Below, one piece after another: positions 13,201-25,471 of a DNA stretch of 64,000 nt (within the stretch, counting starts at the first letter, position 1; each line of letters begins with the position of its first letter). The stretch lies in the NCBI GenBank assembly GCA_963969595.1, contig OZ018417.1, forward strand, positions 18,478,501 through 18,542,500. The letters are read 5' to 3'. The notes under the pieces are model-generated. The model had not been told where the DNA came from. It did no database searches and worked only from the letters and a program-made list of their open reading frames with translations. Source of the stretch: Neckera pumila (Eukaryota; Streptophyta; Bryopsida; Hypnales; Neckeraceae). Made by a program: the position numbers and the translations under genes.

Positions 13201-13358
13201 AACCAGCTTCTTGGCATAGATTTGGGTCCCAGAACCCTGAAGATAGTGACGATGATAGTTCGCACTTCATTAGTGCAGTGTGTTGGAAGAGTGAGAGTCC
13301 CACTATGTTAGCTGCAAACTCACAAGGCACGATTAAAGTTCTCGTATTGGCTCCTTGA
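7286..13358 (+). CDS. COP1: E3 ubiquitin-protein ligase COP1
   Basis: COP1 is the RING E3 that, with SPA proteins and CUL4-DDB1, marks light-signalling transcription factors for degradation in the dark nucleus. Thirteen coding exons, all GT-AG and in phase: 7286-7588, 8424-8501, 8635-8790, 9245-9631, 10162-10331, 10605-10670, 10918-10996, 11212-11367, 11501-11599, 11942-12046, 12279-12458, 12882-12992, 13191-13358; 685 aa (Arabidopsis 675). RING zinc ligands C46, C49, C62, H64, C67, C70, C81, C84; coiled coil about 128-215; bipartite nuclear signal K301-R304 plus R319-R321; WD40 propeller from about 370 to the end, including [13 protein letters not shown] and the C-terminal [14 protein letters not shown]. 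The ATG sits in gccATGG. Compared with Arabidopsis, the RING has one extra residue (TSCCGH for TACGH). All key residues are present, so it should be functional. Confidence 0.97.
12707..12790. repeat. GATAAG-rich palindrome in the last-but-one COP1 intron
   Basis: In the intron 12459-12881 the block 12707-12736 is repeated inverted at about 12760-12790, and 'gaggatacttatctt' appears again directly between them. The result is four copies of the GATAAG/CTTATC word in about 80 bp, in a stretch that can form a cruciform or RNA hairpin. GATAAG is the plant I-box core, but a regulatory role is only a guess. Confidence 0.6.
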
Positions 13359-13890
13359 AATTTGGCTCCCTCCGTTTTCTGGTTGGTTTCACAATCCTCT
13401 CTTGTCTTTGTCCGCTTACAGTTGGAATTTCTTGCTGGCAAGTTTGTAAGTTAAGTTGGTTTTTTTGTGCTTCCGCTTTGAGTATTTAAAGTAAGAGATG
13501 AGCAACTAGAGCAAGGTACTCACGGCAAAAGAATACCTGCTACAAAGGCTGGTGCGCAGCATAGCTCGCTCTAAAGGTTGGGATTCATGCAAGAAATTTG
13601 CTTAGAATATATTGGCTATTCTACAGAATGTTTTATGGAGTTGTTACAACAGGAGTTGCATAGGATAGGGTAAAGTAATTCAAGACCTAAATGACCCATC
13701 CACTAGAGGAAATGTTGTCATGGAATGATCATACGTGTTTCCGTGTAAAAAGAAGAAGATTGCCGATGGATTTACACCTTTGGATTCGTGTAGTCTAAAC
13801 TTTTCGGCTATAAGGTAGAAACACCCATTAGCATCCCTCCTCCCATTCCTATTCCTTTGATTGTCACTATTTATGTTCCTAGACTTCTCA
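13359..13890 (+). other. COP1 3' flank
   Basis: Presumed 3'UTR and downstream spacer. No polyadenylation signal could be assigned with confidence, and no other feature is seen before the TTAA element at 13895. Confidence 0.4.
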
Positions 13891-13894
13891 TTAA

Positions 13895-14809
13895 CCCCTA
13901 AAGTTTTATGACTATGTTTTCACCGAAAACACTCCAAAATTGCCATTTTTAGTACAAGTACCAAATTTTTGAAAAAAGAACTTTTTTGAGACATGTAACT
14001 GTAGGATCTTATAGTAATCTAGTTTTGAAATATGTGGAAAAAATTTCAGAATTTTCCTCCATGCGGATTGGAAGATATTAGCATTTGAATCGGCAAAAAT
14101 CCTTTTTTTGTCCCTGCGAAAAACAGGGCAGCACTTCACAAGGTCACATTTGTATGAAAAAATGTCCAAAATGGTGGTGCGTTTTTTAATTCTTTTTCCT
14201 AAACAAGTTGGCTACATGCCTAAAAATTTTCAAATCATTTGATATTGTTCAGCATATACAAAAAAAATAATAAGTAGAAAGAAGTAGAGAATGATTCAAA
14301 ATATTAAATTGTTAAGAATTCAATTATGGAATTGAAAAATGTCAATCCCAATGGTTGTAATGTTTGTAATAAACAACCTACATCCTATGAATTTTTTTTT
14401 CTTTCAAAAAATTGAGTTAAATAAACAACTTCAAAGTTTATTTCAGAGTTGAGAATCTATAACTGCCCGCAAACTAAATACCCTTATAACTTTTGACTCA
14501 TTGGTCAAAATGGAATGATTCAAAGCTTTCCACGTATATACAACTCTAAAAAACCAATTTCAAATTTTTATTTTTGAAAAAAGTGATTTTTTTTATCTGC
14601 GCGGACTGCCTAGTTACGAAAAAAAGTAACATATTTGGCCATAACTTTTGACTCCTATTTCCAAATGTCATGAAATTTAGTGCATACGAAAGATACTCCT
14701 CGCGCCCATCTTCTATTAAAATTTCAGCTTAAAATATAGAAATCTCTAGTCACACGTACCTACCTAAAAATTTAATGTTGCCCAAAACCACATGCTGGTC
14801 CTTTAGGGG
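13895..14809. mobile_element. TTAA-flanked MITE, family B copy 1
   Basis: TTAA at 13891-13894 and 14810-14813 bounds a 915-bp non-coding element. Left end CCCCTAAAGTTTTATG, right end (inverted) CCCCTAAAGGACCAGC. The interior contains family-B words such as 'gtaggatctta' and 'gattggaagatattagcatt', also found in 21649-22543 (inverted) and, more diverged, near 60526-60640. Confidence 0.8.
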
Positions 14810-14813
14810 TTAA

Positions 14814-15241
14814 TGTGTCCATGAAATGCCTAGCTTTGATTGGCTGACGCATTTGAAGGACATATACCTAACTCTTATTTGTTCTCATTTGATTTTTGTT
14901 CATTTCAGTTTTGGGTTCACTTACGTGACAGTTTCAATGGTTAGGGAGCTTGTGTCTTTGAAAAAATATAGAAATTACATACAACATCCAAAATATATAT
15001 ATATATATTTTTTTTTTTTTTTGAATATTCATGGTTTTAACTCGCCAATACTACAAAAATATTTATTTTAGGAAAAGTTGCCTCCAACTTGGCTGAATGT
15101 TTAAGATTGATGGTTTTGGGTGTTTCCACCTTTTGCTTAGATTATATGAATTCGAAAGTGTGAGCCCAAAGGTAAAGAGGTGTATTCGTTTCTATAGTTT
15201 CTCTACAAATCCTTCAGAGGGCACCATTGGTCCTCTATTAA
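14814..15241. other. Intergenic spacer
   Basis: AT-rich. A (TA)n/poly-T tract lies at 14995-15023. Nothing else recognised. Confidence 0.5.
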
Positions 15242-15470
15242 CCATTGATCAGTGTTGCAAACGTTTATTGTCCAATGGATTATAGAGAATCCTTCCATAT
15301 AGGACAAAAGAGTAGATGTTTATCCTTTAGAATTTTGTGTAGAAAGAAGAACTTTTGCATGGTAGTTTGATTTCCAATGAGTACTCTTGGGTTTAAGCAA
15401 ATGATTCATCTAGTATCAAAAATGATGAATTTAACGGTAATCAACCTCCACGAGTTAGTATGTCACATTT
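15242..15470. mobile_element. TTAA element, family C, degraded copy
   Basis: TTAA at 15238-15241 is followed by the family-C body (tatagagaatcc, aggacaaaagagtagatgtt, cttgggtttaagcaaatgattc). The right end is eroded and its limit is approximate. Confidence 0.55.
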
Positions 15471-15758
15471 TCATTTGGTCTTATATAACTTTTAAAAGTT
15501 TGTCACTACTGGTATTTGTATAATCACATGGTTGCAATCCAATTAGATTACTTTGCTTTCTCATTTTCAACACATCTCTCATCTAGATTTAGCTTGGTAA
15601 CTTTTGAACCATTAAGCATCAATCTTGGAAGGATGACCAAGGTAGTCACCAAAATATTTCAATTATTAGATCCAATAGGTGCATTCTTTGTTTCTATAGT
15701 TTTTAGTGAAATCATCCATTAGACATTTGAAGTTCACAATGTTCCTAGAAGGTTAATC
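15471..15758. other. Spacer between two family C copies
   Basis: No coding or RNA feature seen. Confidence 0.5.
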
Positions 15759-15762
15759 TTAA

Positions 15763-15988
15763 CCCTATAAAGACATAGTAACCTAAAAGTGTCTGATGGA
15801 TGACACATAATCCTTCTAATGTGAGACAAAAATGTAGATGTTCATCTTTGAAATTGTATGAAAAGGGGAGGTCTTGCACAGTTTGACCACAGTTTGACCG
15901 ATGATTGCTCTTGGGTTTTTTTAAGCAAATGATTCACAAGATACAAAAAAAGATGATTTCCAGGGTGACCAGCTCGGCGGTTCCAGGG
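15763..15988. mobile_element. TTAA element, family C
   Basis: 226 bp between TTAA 15759-15762 and TTAA 15989-15992. Left end CCCTATAAAGACATAG, right end (inverted) CCCTGGAACCGCC. The body is shared with copies at 34960-35145, 42590-42819, 46150-46371 and 46376-46579. Non-coding. Confidence 0.8.
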
Positions 15989-15992
15989 TTAA

Positions 15993-16783
15993 TCTCTCCT
16001 TACAAATAGAGACAACAAAAATATTTAAAAGTCCAGCAAAGAATGAAGGGACTTCACTGCAATATAAAATTGCGAAGACTGGGGACACAAAGCCCTCTTT
16101 ACCAGTAAGTAAAGCAAGAACTTACACAGTAGAGATGGGTCCAGACAAGGCCCTTCCTAAAACGAAAAAGTAATCCGGATTGCTGTCGATAATACAAAAA
16201 CGCAAGAATCCCTATACAACGTGGTATGTTACATGCACAACTTCTGTCACCTTCAACAAAGTATTAAGCCGAATTGCTTATGTACAGCTACAGTACTTCC
16301 ATGATCTCCTCTGATGCACCCTTCTTGTGCCCTCTCTGCCACTGTACCCACGGCCATTCCGCCCATATCTCACATTTGTAAGCAGAGTCAAAATATGGCA
16401 GGGAACTGTGATGAAAAATATGTACAGATTCACCGACCTGGAAAAGAGGATAAGGTTTTGTAGAGCCTTCACAACCTCTGGCCTACAACCAAAAACAGAG
16501 CGGCCATAAACTCAAAACCACCCATAATCGACCATTCTTATGTTATCAATTGTGTCTTCAATCAGTTTGGTCACTAGATTTACTCTCACTGATGCTGTGA
16601 GCAAGCTCCACCAGTATGTAAGCACCAGTTTCAGCTCCAAGGAAGGCGCCAACTCTGTGCAAAAAGCATCAAGGGCCTGAAAGCTTAGGGCCGCAATGAT
16701 GAACGGGCAAAATTGGCAAATTTATGGAGCCGAACTTCACCTAAGTTGCTCAGAGCTTCCTCAAAGGCTAAAAGTTTAGCACC
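15993..16783 (-). other. 3' flank of the acidic nuclear-protein gene
   Basis: Probably 3'UTR of the minus-strand gene ending at 16784, then spacer. The GC content is intermediate. The short frames at 16278-16509 on both strands show no recognisable domain and are taken as chance. Confidence 0.4.
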
Positions 16784-19636
16784 TTAGCCCGCTTGATCTG
16801 GAACAGAAAACCATAGTCCTGTCAGAGTGACCAAGCATTTATCGGTAGTTACAACCTAGTCAATCGTACTTCAATGTAAACAAAACAAAACCAAACGCAC
16901 TGTAAAGTTCAAAACAACATCACAAACCTGCTGAACATTACAAGCATGAGAATGAAAGAAACTACAAATAATAGAAGAGAACTCTTCTAAATTGACCAAA
17001 CGAAATATATTCCCAAGAGGCTAATTCCGCTACAATTCTAATGCAGATTTTCTTACCTCTGGGTTTAGCCCAGAACGGGTCTTCGTTGTTTGAGTAAATC
17101 TCAAAAAGCTGCTTTGAGTGGTGAGAAGCAATGCCTTGGCAAATCTTTAGTGCACCTGGAAACCGAGCCTCTAGAGCTCTAGCAGACTTCTTCAACTGAC
17201 CAGACTCGTCTCCATCAATCAGGAATTCACCATAGTTGGAGCCCCTGCAAAACAGAAGAGCAGTTAAATTATTGTTTTACATTGTAAAATTTGAGGAGTC
17301 AAATTAGAGCTTAGAGCAGCAAAAAGAATGACATACATCAAAATGACATGTAAAAAATGAAACCGGCATTTACCTTTGTGCATTCATCCTGTCGAAACCA
17401 CGCCCATTTCTGTGCAGCGCACCTTTCGCGGATCGTTCAGCTTTTGTTTGCTGACGGTAGAGTGCACATACAGCCTGCACAGCAATGTCACCATTGTTTT
17501 CGATGGCGACAAGCATGTCCCCCTCAAAATCCCAAATCAGGTTCTGCCTCTTCCTATCAAGTTCTTCTCTGAAAGTTCCCTGGCTACCACTGTCATTTTC
17601 GTCAGAATCCGCATCATTCATCTGCTCTAAACTATTGGAAACACTCTCTTCATCACTTGAGCTGTCATGGACAATGAACCCACTCAAAGAGCCACGGCCG
17701 TCATCACTGTCATCCAACTCTACGTCATCCACTGCTGGCCTGAGAAGGTTCACTACTACGGGAGATGACGCTCGGTCAGAGCTACTACGACTCTGTGCAC
17801 TTTCGCTGCTCTCCGCTCCTTGGGGTTGAGTGCCAGAAGTAGGAAGAGATGACCTCAACCTACGTGCAAGGGGAGGCCCAGACTCTGAATCAGAGTCAGA
17901 AAGATCAATAAAGTTACTGTTCTTTTCCTTCGGTTCTGATTGCCCATCTAAATTTGTCTCTTCCTTGGAGCCTTCGGATGATTCGGCAGAAGTCTCTACA
18001 ATAAAAGAGTCTGAGCCCTTGTCACTGGATTCACTCTCATCCTCAATCTCATCCTCAACCTCATTTGAAGGCATTGGAGGAAGCTGACTCAACCTTTGGC
18101 TCCTTCTGAGCTCCACTTTCAAAGGTTGTTCTGTGGTATCTGCATGACCCCGGAACTCAGCACTTTTTTTCCTTAATCTATGTCGAGAATGTTTGGGAGT
18201 CGCTTTGCCATCCACTTCCGGCTCCTCAGTGACAAGCTCTGACACAGTAATTCCACCCCCAAATTCCATACCTACAACACCTACTCTGCCAGGCGACTCA
18301 GAAGTGCTGCCGGGTGACTCAGGTGTGGCCCCCTGTTGAATTTCTTTATGTAAAAGGGCAGCATTTGGAGTTGCTAGATTGTCCAAATAAGTCTTGAATA
18401 ATCTCTTCTTTGACGCGGGTGAAGCCCCATCGTCCTCATCACTCGAAGACTGGACTAAGTTTAGCCTCCTCCGCTTTCGATGACTCGCACTACTGGCTGA
18501 CCTTTCATCAAAGGATGGCACAGCATGGTCCATATGATGGTCTATGGCATCCAAGGTTTTGGGATGTGTCTCATAGCTTTGGTTTTCCTTCTCCTGTTGG
18601 TGTATATCCCCTTGTTCTTGAGTATACGGCTCCACAGGTGCACTTGGTGTTTCTTCAATGACTCCACCTTGAACCTCACGCTCACCTCCTGTATCAAGAT
18701 TCAAAGTGATCTCGGTTAATGGTTCTACTTCAGAGATGGCCGGAAGTACAGAGGCCTCTGCCATTTTGAGAGGAGATATTTTGTCCAGCGTCTCAACATT
18801 GACAGAGGATGGTGCCATATCTTCATTAGCCTCTGCAGTAGTTGGAATCTCAACAGTAAGGTCGGCATTGCCAGGAGTGGCATGTGACATGGATCGAAAG
18901 GAAATGAGTTGCGCTGGAGTTTGAGGAAACAATTCGGCTGTATCCTGCATTAGTTTCTCCATATGAGTATTCAAACTTACATATTCCACCCCATCAATGT
19001 AAAGCATAAGAAAGGGACAACAGACAAGACTCATTGTGTGCATGCTACTCATGAAATCAACTACCCCAAGAAATGCAAGTACTGGAAGCCAAACTAATTC
19101 TAAGAACTATTTTTTACTTTTAGCTATCCTTTATGGATGGAAAACAAAATGTGTCTATATAAATTCATTCACGATTTAGTTCTTGGTACATCAGAAGATT
19201 TGTTACGAGTAATCAACTACACCGAGATAGAAAAACAAGATGTAAATTTCAGCGTAGCCTAAGGAAATCGCACTTTTCTCGTATAAGAGTGATCTTTTTA
19301 GTTTGATGATGAAGGAATGCATAAGCTATTAAGCCATACCTGAGCGACTTTAGGAGGTTCTGCACTTGTTCCATGTTCACGGATCGGACTTGCGTGAAGA
19401 GATGCACGAAGAAGCTGACTTTCGCGCTTCACTTCAGCCAGAAGGGAGAGGAGCTCTTGCTCACGACGCAGAGATGCATGTAACTGGTCTTTTGCACATC
19501 TTTCTCGCTTAATTGCTTCATTCTCCCGCACAACAATCTCATCGACTTCACTTCGCAACACAGAGAGGGTGCTTTGTGCTATTTCCAATTCCTTCATACG
19601 CCCTTCACACAGTTGACAATGTGACTGCGTAGCCAT
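16784..19636 (-). CDS. Acidic Ser-rich nuclear protein with coiled coil and SIM-like motifs
   Basis: Exons on the minus strand: 19636-19340, 18944-17374, 17244-17057 and a short last exon 16818-16784 (696 aa) or, using the next acceptor, 16797-16784 (689 aa). The reading frame is conserved over every junction. The first exon opens upstream to the acceptor at 19717 without a good start before it, so I place the start at ATG 19636 (MATQSHCQLC) and infer an intron in the 5'UTR. Residues about 12-82 form a heptad-rich coiled coil. The long middle exon is acidic and serine-rich, with basic nuclear-signal clusters (HRKRRRLN near 18460-18485; RHRLRKK near 18175-18200) and three hydrophobic-acidic motifs. 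The C-terminal 130 residues (DFEGDMLVAIENNGDI...YRQQTKAE...FLIDGDESGQLKKS...NNEDPFW) look like a compact conserved domain that I recognise as plant-like but cannot name. Function unknown; a nuclear SUMO- or chromatin-linked role is inference. Confidence 0.8.
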
Positions 19637-20740
19637 GTTTGTAGGAGACGCTCCTACCTGCTGTTTCTCATCAGCCTCAAACAGCAATCCTGATAGTACA
19701 ATTCTAAAGGCCTTCGTCTGCATCAACGTTAAAAGAATGCGCGGTTTAGTCTGATTTCAGAGTTAAAAGTGTTCATTCTCTGCTCCCCTCCGACGTATTC
19801 CAAGAATACGAAGCCTCATAAATTGGCATAAGGTAGAGGAACCTAATTGCGAAACCTACCTAAATGTGACACCCCAAAATCATGCACAACGAGTATACAT
19901 AATTTTTGAAAATGTACTCCACATCAGGTTCCCTTCATGCAAGTTTGATGCTCAACGCTTAAAGCGTAGGCTCAAGGTGCGGTTCCAATAAGTGCAAATT
20001 TCGTAGACTTTGCCAAGAATTCCAAAGTCGGCGTTACAAATCACAAACTCCTCAACGATAAAAAAACAAAGCCACCCAAAATCCACAAACACCGCGTCTC
20101 CAGCTACCAGCACAATGTCAGAAACATCCCATCAAACGAAATCTTCTGAACCTGCAATTCACGACAGGAGCCACGCAAAACCCGCGCCATTCACCGGAAA
20201 AAGCGGCATTACCCCATGCACGCGCTCACACGCCCCCCCTGGCCACAGAATCCACGAAACCTCCACCCAAAACTATCTGAAGCGCAAAACCCCAAAACCC
20301 CAAAACAAGAAATAGCCAAATCTCTCACCAATGTCTCAGAAATTCAATTCGAGCTCCGAACTGCCTGCCTGCTTTGTCAAATCGTTCCTTCCAGAACGAA
20401 AACCTCGTACGGTGATGGCTGGAGAGAGTGCATGGCTTGCATGGTCACGCTTCCGCAAGTTGCAGCAGAAACCTGCAATTCTCGAGCGCTTTCTCCCCAG
20501 GAAAAAACTCTCTCCAGCTCCAATACCCTCAATGTGATACTAACAAAAGATGTTCTGCGTCGATTTTACAAATCACAAGGATTCGGCGCGATTTTTCGGT
20601 GACGGAGAGGCTGAGGAGAACGGGGATGGGGAGATTCAAGAAGACGTTCGAGGCGACGATGCCGCCGAAAGGCTTGCGAAAGTTTCATTCATCCATGCAA
20701 TGAAATTTTCTATTCATCCATCGGTACTCACGGTGTAGAA
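19637..20740 (-). promoter_or_regulatory. 5'UTR, 5'UTR intron and promoter of the acidic nuclear-protein gene
   Basis: On the minus strand a strong donor (CATTG|GTGAGAG, near 20330) pairs plausibly with the acceptor GATGCAG at 19718-19720, giving a leader intron of about 610 bp. The sequence upstream of the donor (20331 to about 20700) is GC-richer and CT-rich, like a leader or core promoter. The short plus-strand frames at 20010-20738 have no recognisable domain and look like shadows of this leader. Confidence 0.5.
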
Positions 20741-21644
20741 ATTTCCTGCGAGCTTCCACTTGTGAACTGGCCACGTCGTCATGCCGACGGATTTAGCATT
20801 TCGTAATCCAAACCAAGTCTTTTTTGTCCATTTTTTGAAATTTGGAACTGAGATAAGGTAGATCAACCTATTACCACCCTGATTTGCAATTTGACTATCT
20901 TGGGGCTAATTCCATGAGAGACATATATTTTTCAGAGGTGTGCGCATGTTTCACGAATCAAACCCAAGTGAAATTATAATTTTCTGATCAAAATTGTAAT
21001 TTCTGTGAATTTTTGAAGTGTTTTACTCAAGCGCCCATGACTAGGGTCATAAACGCCCTAGTAACAACTCATAACCACCTTCTTATGTCCCTATAAGCAT
21101 CTAGGTATTCACCAATAAGCTATTGCCACATTACCCTAAATGACATAAATGCACTGATTTTGTCAGATTTCTAGATAGAATTGGCTCACTTCTGTACAGA
21201 TTTGGATGGTGGAATGGGTGGAAATGGGGCCAAAAACAGGATGGCGGAAATGGGTTGGAGACGGAATTAGGCTGGTCTACTTTAACTACAGACATATAGG
21301 ATGAGGTCTAAGGTAACTACACCTAAAACCAACCGTGTTCTAATTGCGACCCCTATCTAGGAAGGACTGACATATTGCTTGAAGTATGTTCTATTGTCAA
21401 TGATGAATTGGGTAGGCTTAAATGGTCGCTTTAAGAGCATACTACCTTAAGTTATCACTGAAGCAACAGTCATCTAAAAATTATGAGATTTGAAATGAAT
21501 AGTTACATTTTTCTGTTCCTACAAGTCAAAAGTCATTCATTAACCACTTTGTTTGTGTTGAGTCACTTCAAATCTTGAAGGATAATTGTCCGTTGAACAC
21601 ACAAATGGAAATCCAAGTAAGGTAGCCGACCCACTTTCAACCAC
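20741..21644. other. Intergenic DNA
   Basis: No gene seen. Phrases such as 'aaggtagatcaacctattaccac' and 'ggtctactttaac' recur in other spacers near TTAA elements (for example 32990-33015), so this is probably old repeat material. Confidence 0.45.
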
Positions 21645-21648
21645 TTAA

Positions 21649-22543
21649 TCCCTAAAGTACCAAAGTTCCCTTGGGAGACACTTGGGATTTCGAGTAGGCT
21701 CTTGTGCCCTCAAATTTTGACTTGGTTTTTTGAATTTTTTTTGAAGATAGTGAATGACATCAACTTTCTAGAAATACAAATTTTTTTTCAATCGGTGCAT
21801 GGGAGCAAAAGTTATGCCACCCAAAGTCAAAAAAGCAATTTGCTGGGTAGAAAAAAAAAATGGCTTTTTTAAATCTTTAATTTTTTTCCTCAAAGATCAT
21901 GTTTTATCTACATCTGAAGTTTTGATTCATTGTACTTGGACTAATAATGAGAAAGTTATGGACAATCTTGTTTTTTGAGCAATCTAAGCATCTTCTTTAA
22001 AAAACAACTGATTGAATTCATTTTTGTGTGCAATTTTCAAAAAAATTCAAAATCTTTTTTTGACAAGGTCAAATTTGTTTGCAAGACTAATCGCACCGTT
22101 GGGATTATAATTCCATCTAAGAGCTATTAGCGATTTGATGTTTTGTTCAATTTTGGACCTACTTCTACTTAATAATTTTTTTATATGTGAAAATCAGATT
22201 TTGATGTACTAAAACTTTTTCCGCTGATTCTCAACTCAAATGTTCAACATAAAGAATTTTAACTTTATGGTGTATAGTGCAAAAAATTTCACAAATGGAC
22301 GTCAAAGTCATCTGAAATTGTAGGCCATAGTTCAAAAAAACTTTCTTTTCCAACTTTGAATGCTAATATCTTCCAATCGGTATGGTCAAACTTTTTGAAA
22401 TTTTACCATATGATTTGAGACAAATGAAGTACAAGATCCTATGGTTAGAATCTATAAAAAAAAATTGGTTTCTTAAGTGATCGCAGCAAAAATGGCAACT
22501 TTCATTGTTTTTGGAGCCAGAAAATGCCTTGGAATTTTAGGGG
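21649..22543. mobile_element. TTAA-flanked MITE, family B copy 2 (inverted)
   Basis: 895 bp between TTAA 21645-21648 and TTAA 22544-22547. Ends TCCCTAAAGTACC and (inverted) CCCCTAAAATTCC. Its right part, read inverted, matches the left part of 13895-14809 (gccatttttgctgc, taggatcttgtact, gattggaagatattagcatt). Non-coding. Confidence 0.8.
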
Positions 22544-22859
22544 TTAAGCAATTACGCATATTTGGAGCACTACTTTTTGAGTTTGGAATTTTTTTCTATG
22601 TACAAATAGAGTTTGGAAGGATTGCATAGTTTTCCAAAACTTTATTACACAAAACATAATTACTATGAATTTTTTAGTGGAAGATTCTCTTTGACCTATA
22701 ATGGTGATATAGACCTTTCTATTTCTAACTACAAATTTATTGCAAAATCGAGTAGGGGCTGGTTGCAATATTGTCTACCTTGTAGCCAATCATAATGTGC
22801 CACAATTGCCTTGAGAATTGAGCCACAAATTCACGGAAAGACAACAACCTATAGATTGG

Positions 22860-23805
22860 AAATCAAGGGTGATTAGAAATAGGTCAGCTACCTGAGGTTC
22901 CTATGAAGTCAATTTTTGTTCAGATGTTCACGAAATTTTGATGCAAGGTATGAACATATATCCCCTTAGTGTGAATCTAAATTTTTTTTCCAATTCGGTG
23001 TCTAAATCAAAAAATTTGCTGCCTAAATTTTTTTGGCAACCCAAACAATTGGAAAAGCTTTTGGGAATCTTTTGCAAAAATGCTCATCAACTTTTTTAAA
23101 TTTAGTTATGTATGTAATTAATAAAATATGGCATATAATTGTCCAAAAATTAAAAAAAATTTTGGTCCTCAAATAACATTCTAAGAGGAGTCCAACTTTA
23201 TTAGCTATGTTGGGATGGTTTCAAAAAAAACATTTTTTTCTAACTTAAAGTCCTATTATCTTACAATTTGTAAAGTCAAAGTTCTTAAACTTTTTCCCAC
23301 ATATTCAAAATGTTTGTTTTGTAACTTCTTACTAGTTGGATTTTAAATAAAAAATTTCCTCATTGTACTCAAAATCATCAAAAAATGACTAGTGTATTGC
23401 CTATTCACTTAATGTCATTGCATTGTAGGATAATTTAGAGTAAGATAAACTCCTCGTTTGCTTCTAAATTTTTTCATAAGTGAACCTAGCATTGTATACA
23501 TATGAATGGTCAAAATCCTCATTTTCATATAGAAGAAAAAATTTATTCCAAAAGGGCCCCAAGTTTGCTGACTCCTACTTTTGTATTCTCAGGTTAATGG
23601 AAAAAAGTTTTTTTTCTTACTTCAATCTTTTAATCCGCATGGTCAAATCCATAGAAATTTATTCCACAAATTGCATAATTATTTTATCACATTTTTATAT
23701 GGTTGGAGTTCAATAAAAAGGTTTTTATTTTTTATTTTGGACAAAGCATCAAAAAGTGGCAGTTTTTGACTTTCTCTCTTCCAAAAACACCCTTCGGGCT
23801 TTAGG
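22860..23805. mobile_element. Probable degraded family B element
   Basis: The right end (aagtggcagttttt...cttccaaaaacacccttcgggctttaggga) matches the right end of 21649-22543, and the middle has the family words 'cctattatcttacaatttgtaaagtc' inverted. The flanking TTAA is mutated to TTAT and no left end could be found, so the start is approximate. Confidence 0.5.
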
Positions 23806-24356
23806 GATTATTCTTGGAAAGATGCAATCTTCTATAATCAAATTAGTCATTAAAATATTCCAATTATTGAATCAAGAGGTGCATTTCTTGTTTCCACAAT
23901 CAATCAAGTCATCCATCGGACCTTTTAGCCGGCCACAACGTCTTTACAAAGCTAAGGTTAAACTCTGAAAAGGCCAAGACCTTTCATCAAAGAAGTCATC
24001 CAATAATTATCAGATTATAAATTAGATAGGAGCATTCTTTGTTTCTACAAAAATCTAGAAAGTCATCCATCTAGGCCAAATTGTACACAACATCCTTCCA
24101 AAAATTTGAAGATTCCTCCATTTAGACCAAAGTGTCCAATATACTACATCCTTCCAAGGTTAAACCTTAGATCTACCACTGATTTATTTCTATCTTTTTG
24201 TTGGTAGAGCAACATGTACCTTACAACAGTTCACAAATGCTTGTTCATCTATTAAATCACCTACTATAAGTAACTTTCATCCAAATATTGGTGAATCAAA
24301 TATTTTTGAGAGGTACTTGACAATTTCATCTATTTTTAGCTATTTCTTTGCTTTGA

Positions 24357-24530
24357 ATTATTGTAGTTCAAAGATATATGTCTAAAATATCACCTATTAG
24401 ATATTGTAGTTCAAAGATATACTTGTATAAAAGATCACATATTAGATTATTGTAGTTCAAAGGTATATGTGTAAAAGATCACCTGTTAGATTATTGTAGT
24501 TCAAAGGTATATATATAAAAGATCATTTGT
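24357..24530. repeat. About 44-bp tandem repeat, 4 copies
   Basis: Four diverged units, each starting TTGTAGTTCAAAG, begin at 24361, 24404, 24450 and 24494 (spacing 43, 46 and 44 bp). The units contain 'aaaagatcac' and end in 'ttagat'. AT-rich and non-coding. Confidence 0.85.
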
Positions 24531-25471
24531 TGAAATGCATATACGACATTCATTACAAGTGGCAATTCTAGATGTACATACCTTACTTAGTTTTTTTTAG
24601 AATGTAGAAAGTCGGATTAGATATAACAAAGGAATTCACCAAATATAAAATAAATGGTAGATTTTAATTGTACCCTACACACCCTAAATGGACGTCAAGT
24701 GGGTCTAAAATGGCTCCATGACACGACAATAAATGGACTGAGTATGAAATGGGGGTGCAATCAAGTAAATCAACTACTACTTTATGTTTAGTATGGATAG
24801 GTTTAACCTATGCTGCAATCCATTTTGAAATTCAGTGACACATGTGCATTCACTTATTTGAAAAAAGCTAGCCAATCAACTACCTTCTTATAACAAACGC
24901 AAAATCTACATAATTGAATTGATACAAACAGTCCCCTTAAGGTTGACATTGGTCACATTAACGACCACCACTTGTTCTTTACTGCAAGTCAACATGCTAC
25001 TTCTCAAACTGCAGGCGTGTGCATTTTCAAAAAATCAGAACTAATTCAATATTGCTTCTAAAAATATGAAACCACTTCTGCTGCGTGCCACTTCTTCTCA
25101 TGTTCCTCTGGGAAAAAAGCGAAAAATCTTCCCATCCACGGAAGCCCAATGAGAAAGGCGGACCAGCCCTTAAGTGGGCGCTTTTAGAGCATCCTCTTAA
25201 CTAATGGCCTCATAAACATTGATCAGTATACCCATATCTTGTAAAGTAAAAAAGTGTCAAAAAGAGTGTTGAAAACACCACCTTTTTCTTGGGTAGTGTT
25301 GCTTTTAAAAGGGTGTCATTGCTGCAACATTGACATGGTTACCTTCTGAATACAAGCACCTTATCTACTATCAATCCTAGACAGCCATGTCTAGAATGCC
25401 CCAGAAATAATGAAAAGTAACAATAATACAATTTGACAAAAAAAGCTAGCTTTCCATTCTGTTCTTGGAAC
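24531..25471. other. Intergenic DNA downstream of FES1
   Basis: No gene recognised. The last few hundred bases before 25472 are presumably the FES1 3'UTR. A fragment near 25180-25200 (gggcgcttttagagcatcct) echoes the family D repeats. Confidence 0.45.

Noticed and set aside
20010..20738. Several overlapping plus-strand frames of 60-128 codons
   Set aside because: They overlap each other in different frames over the GC-richer leader and promoter of the minus-strand gene; none has a domain.
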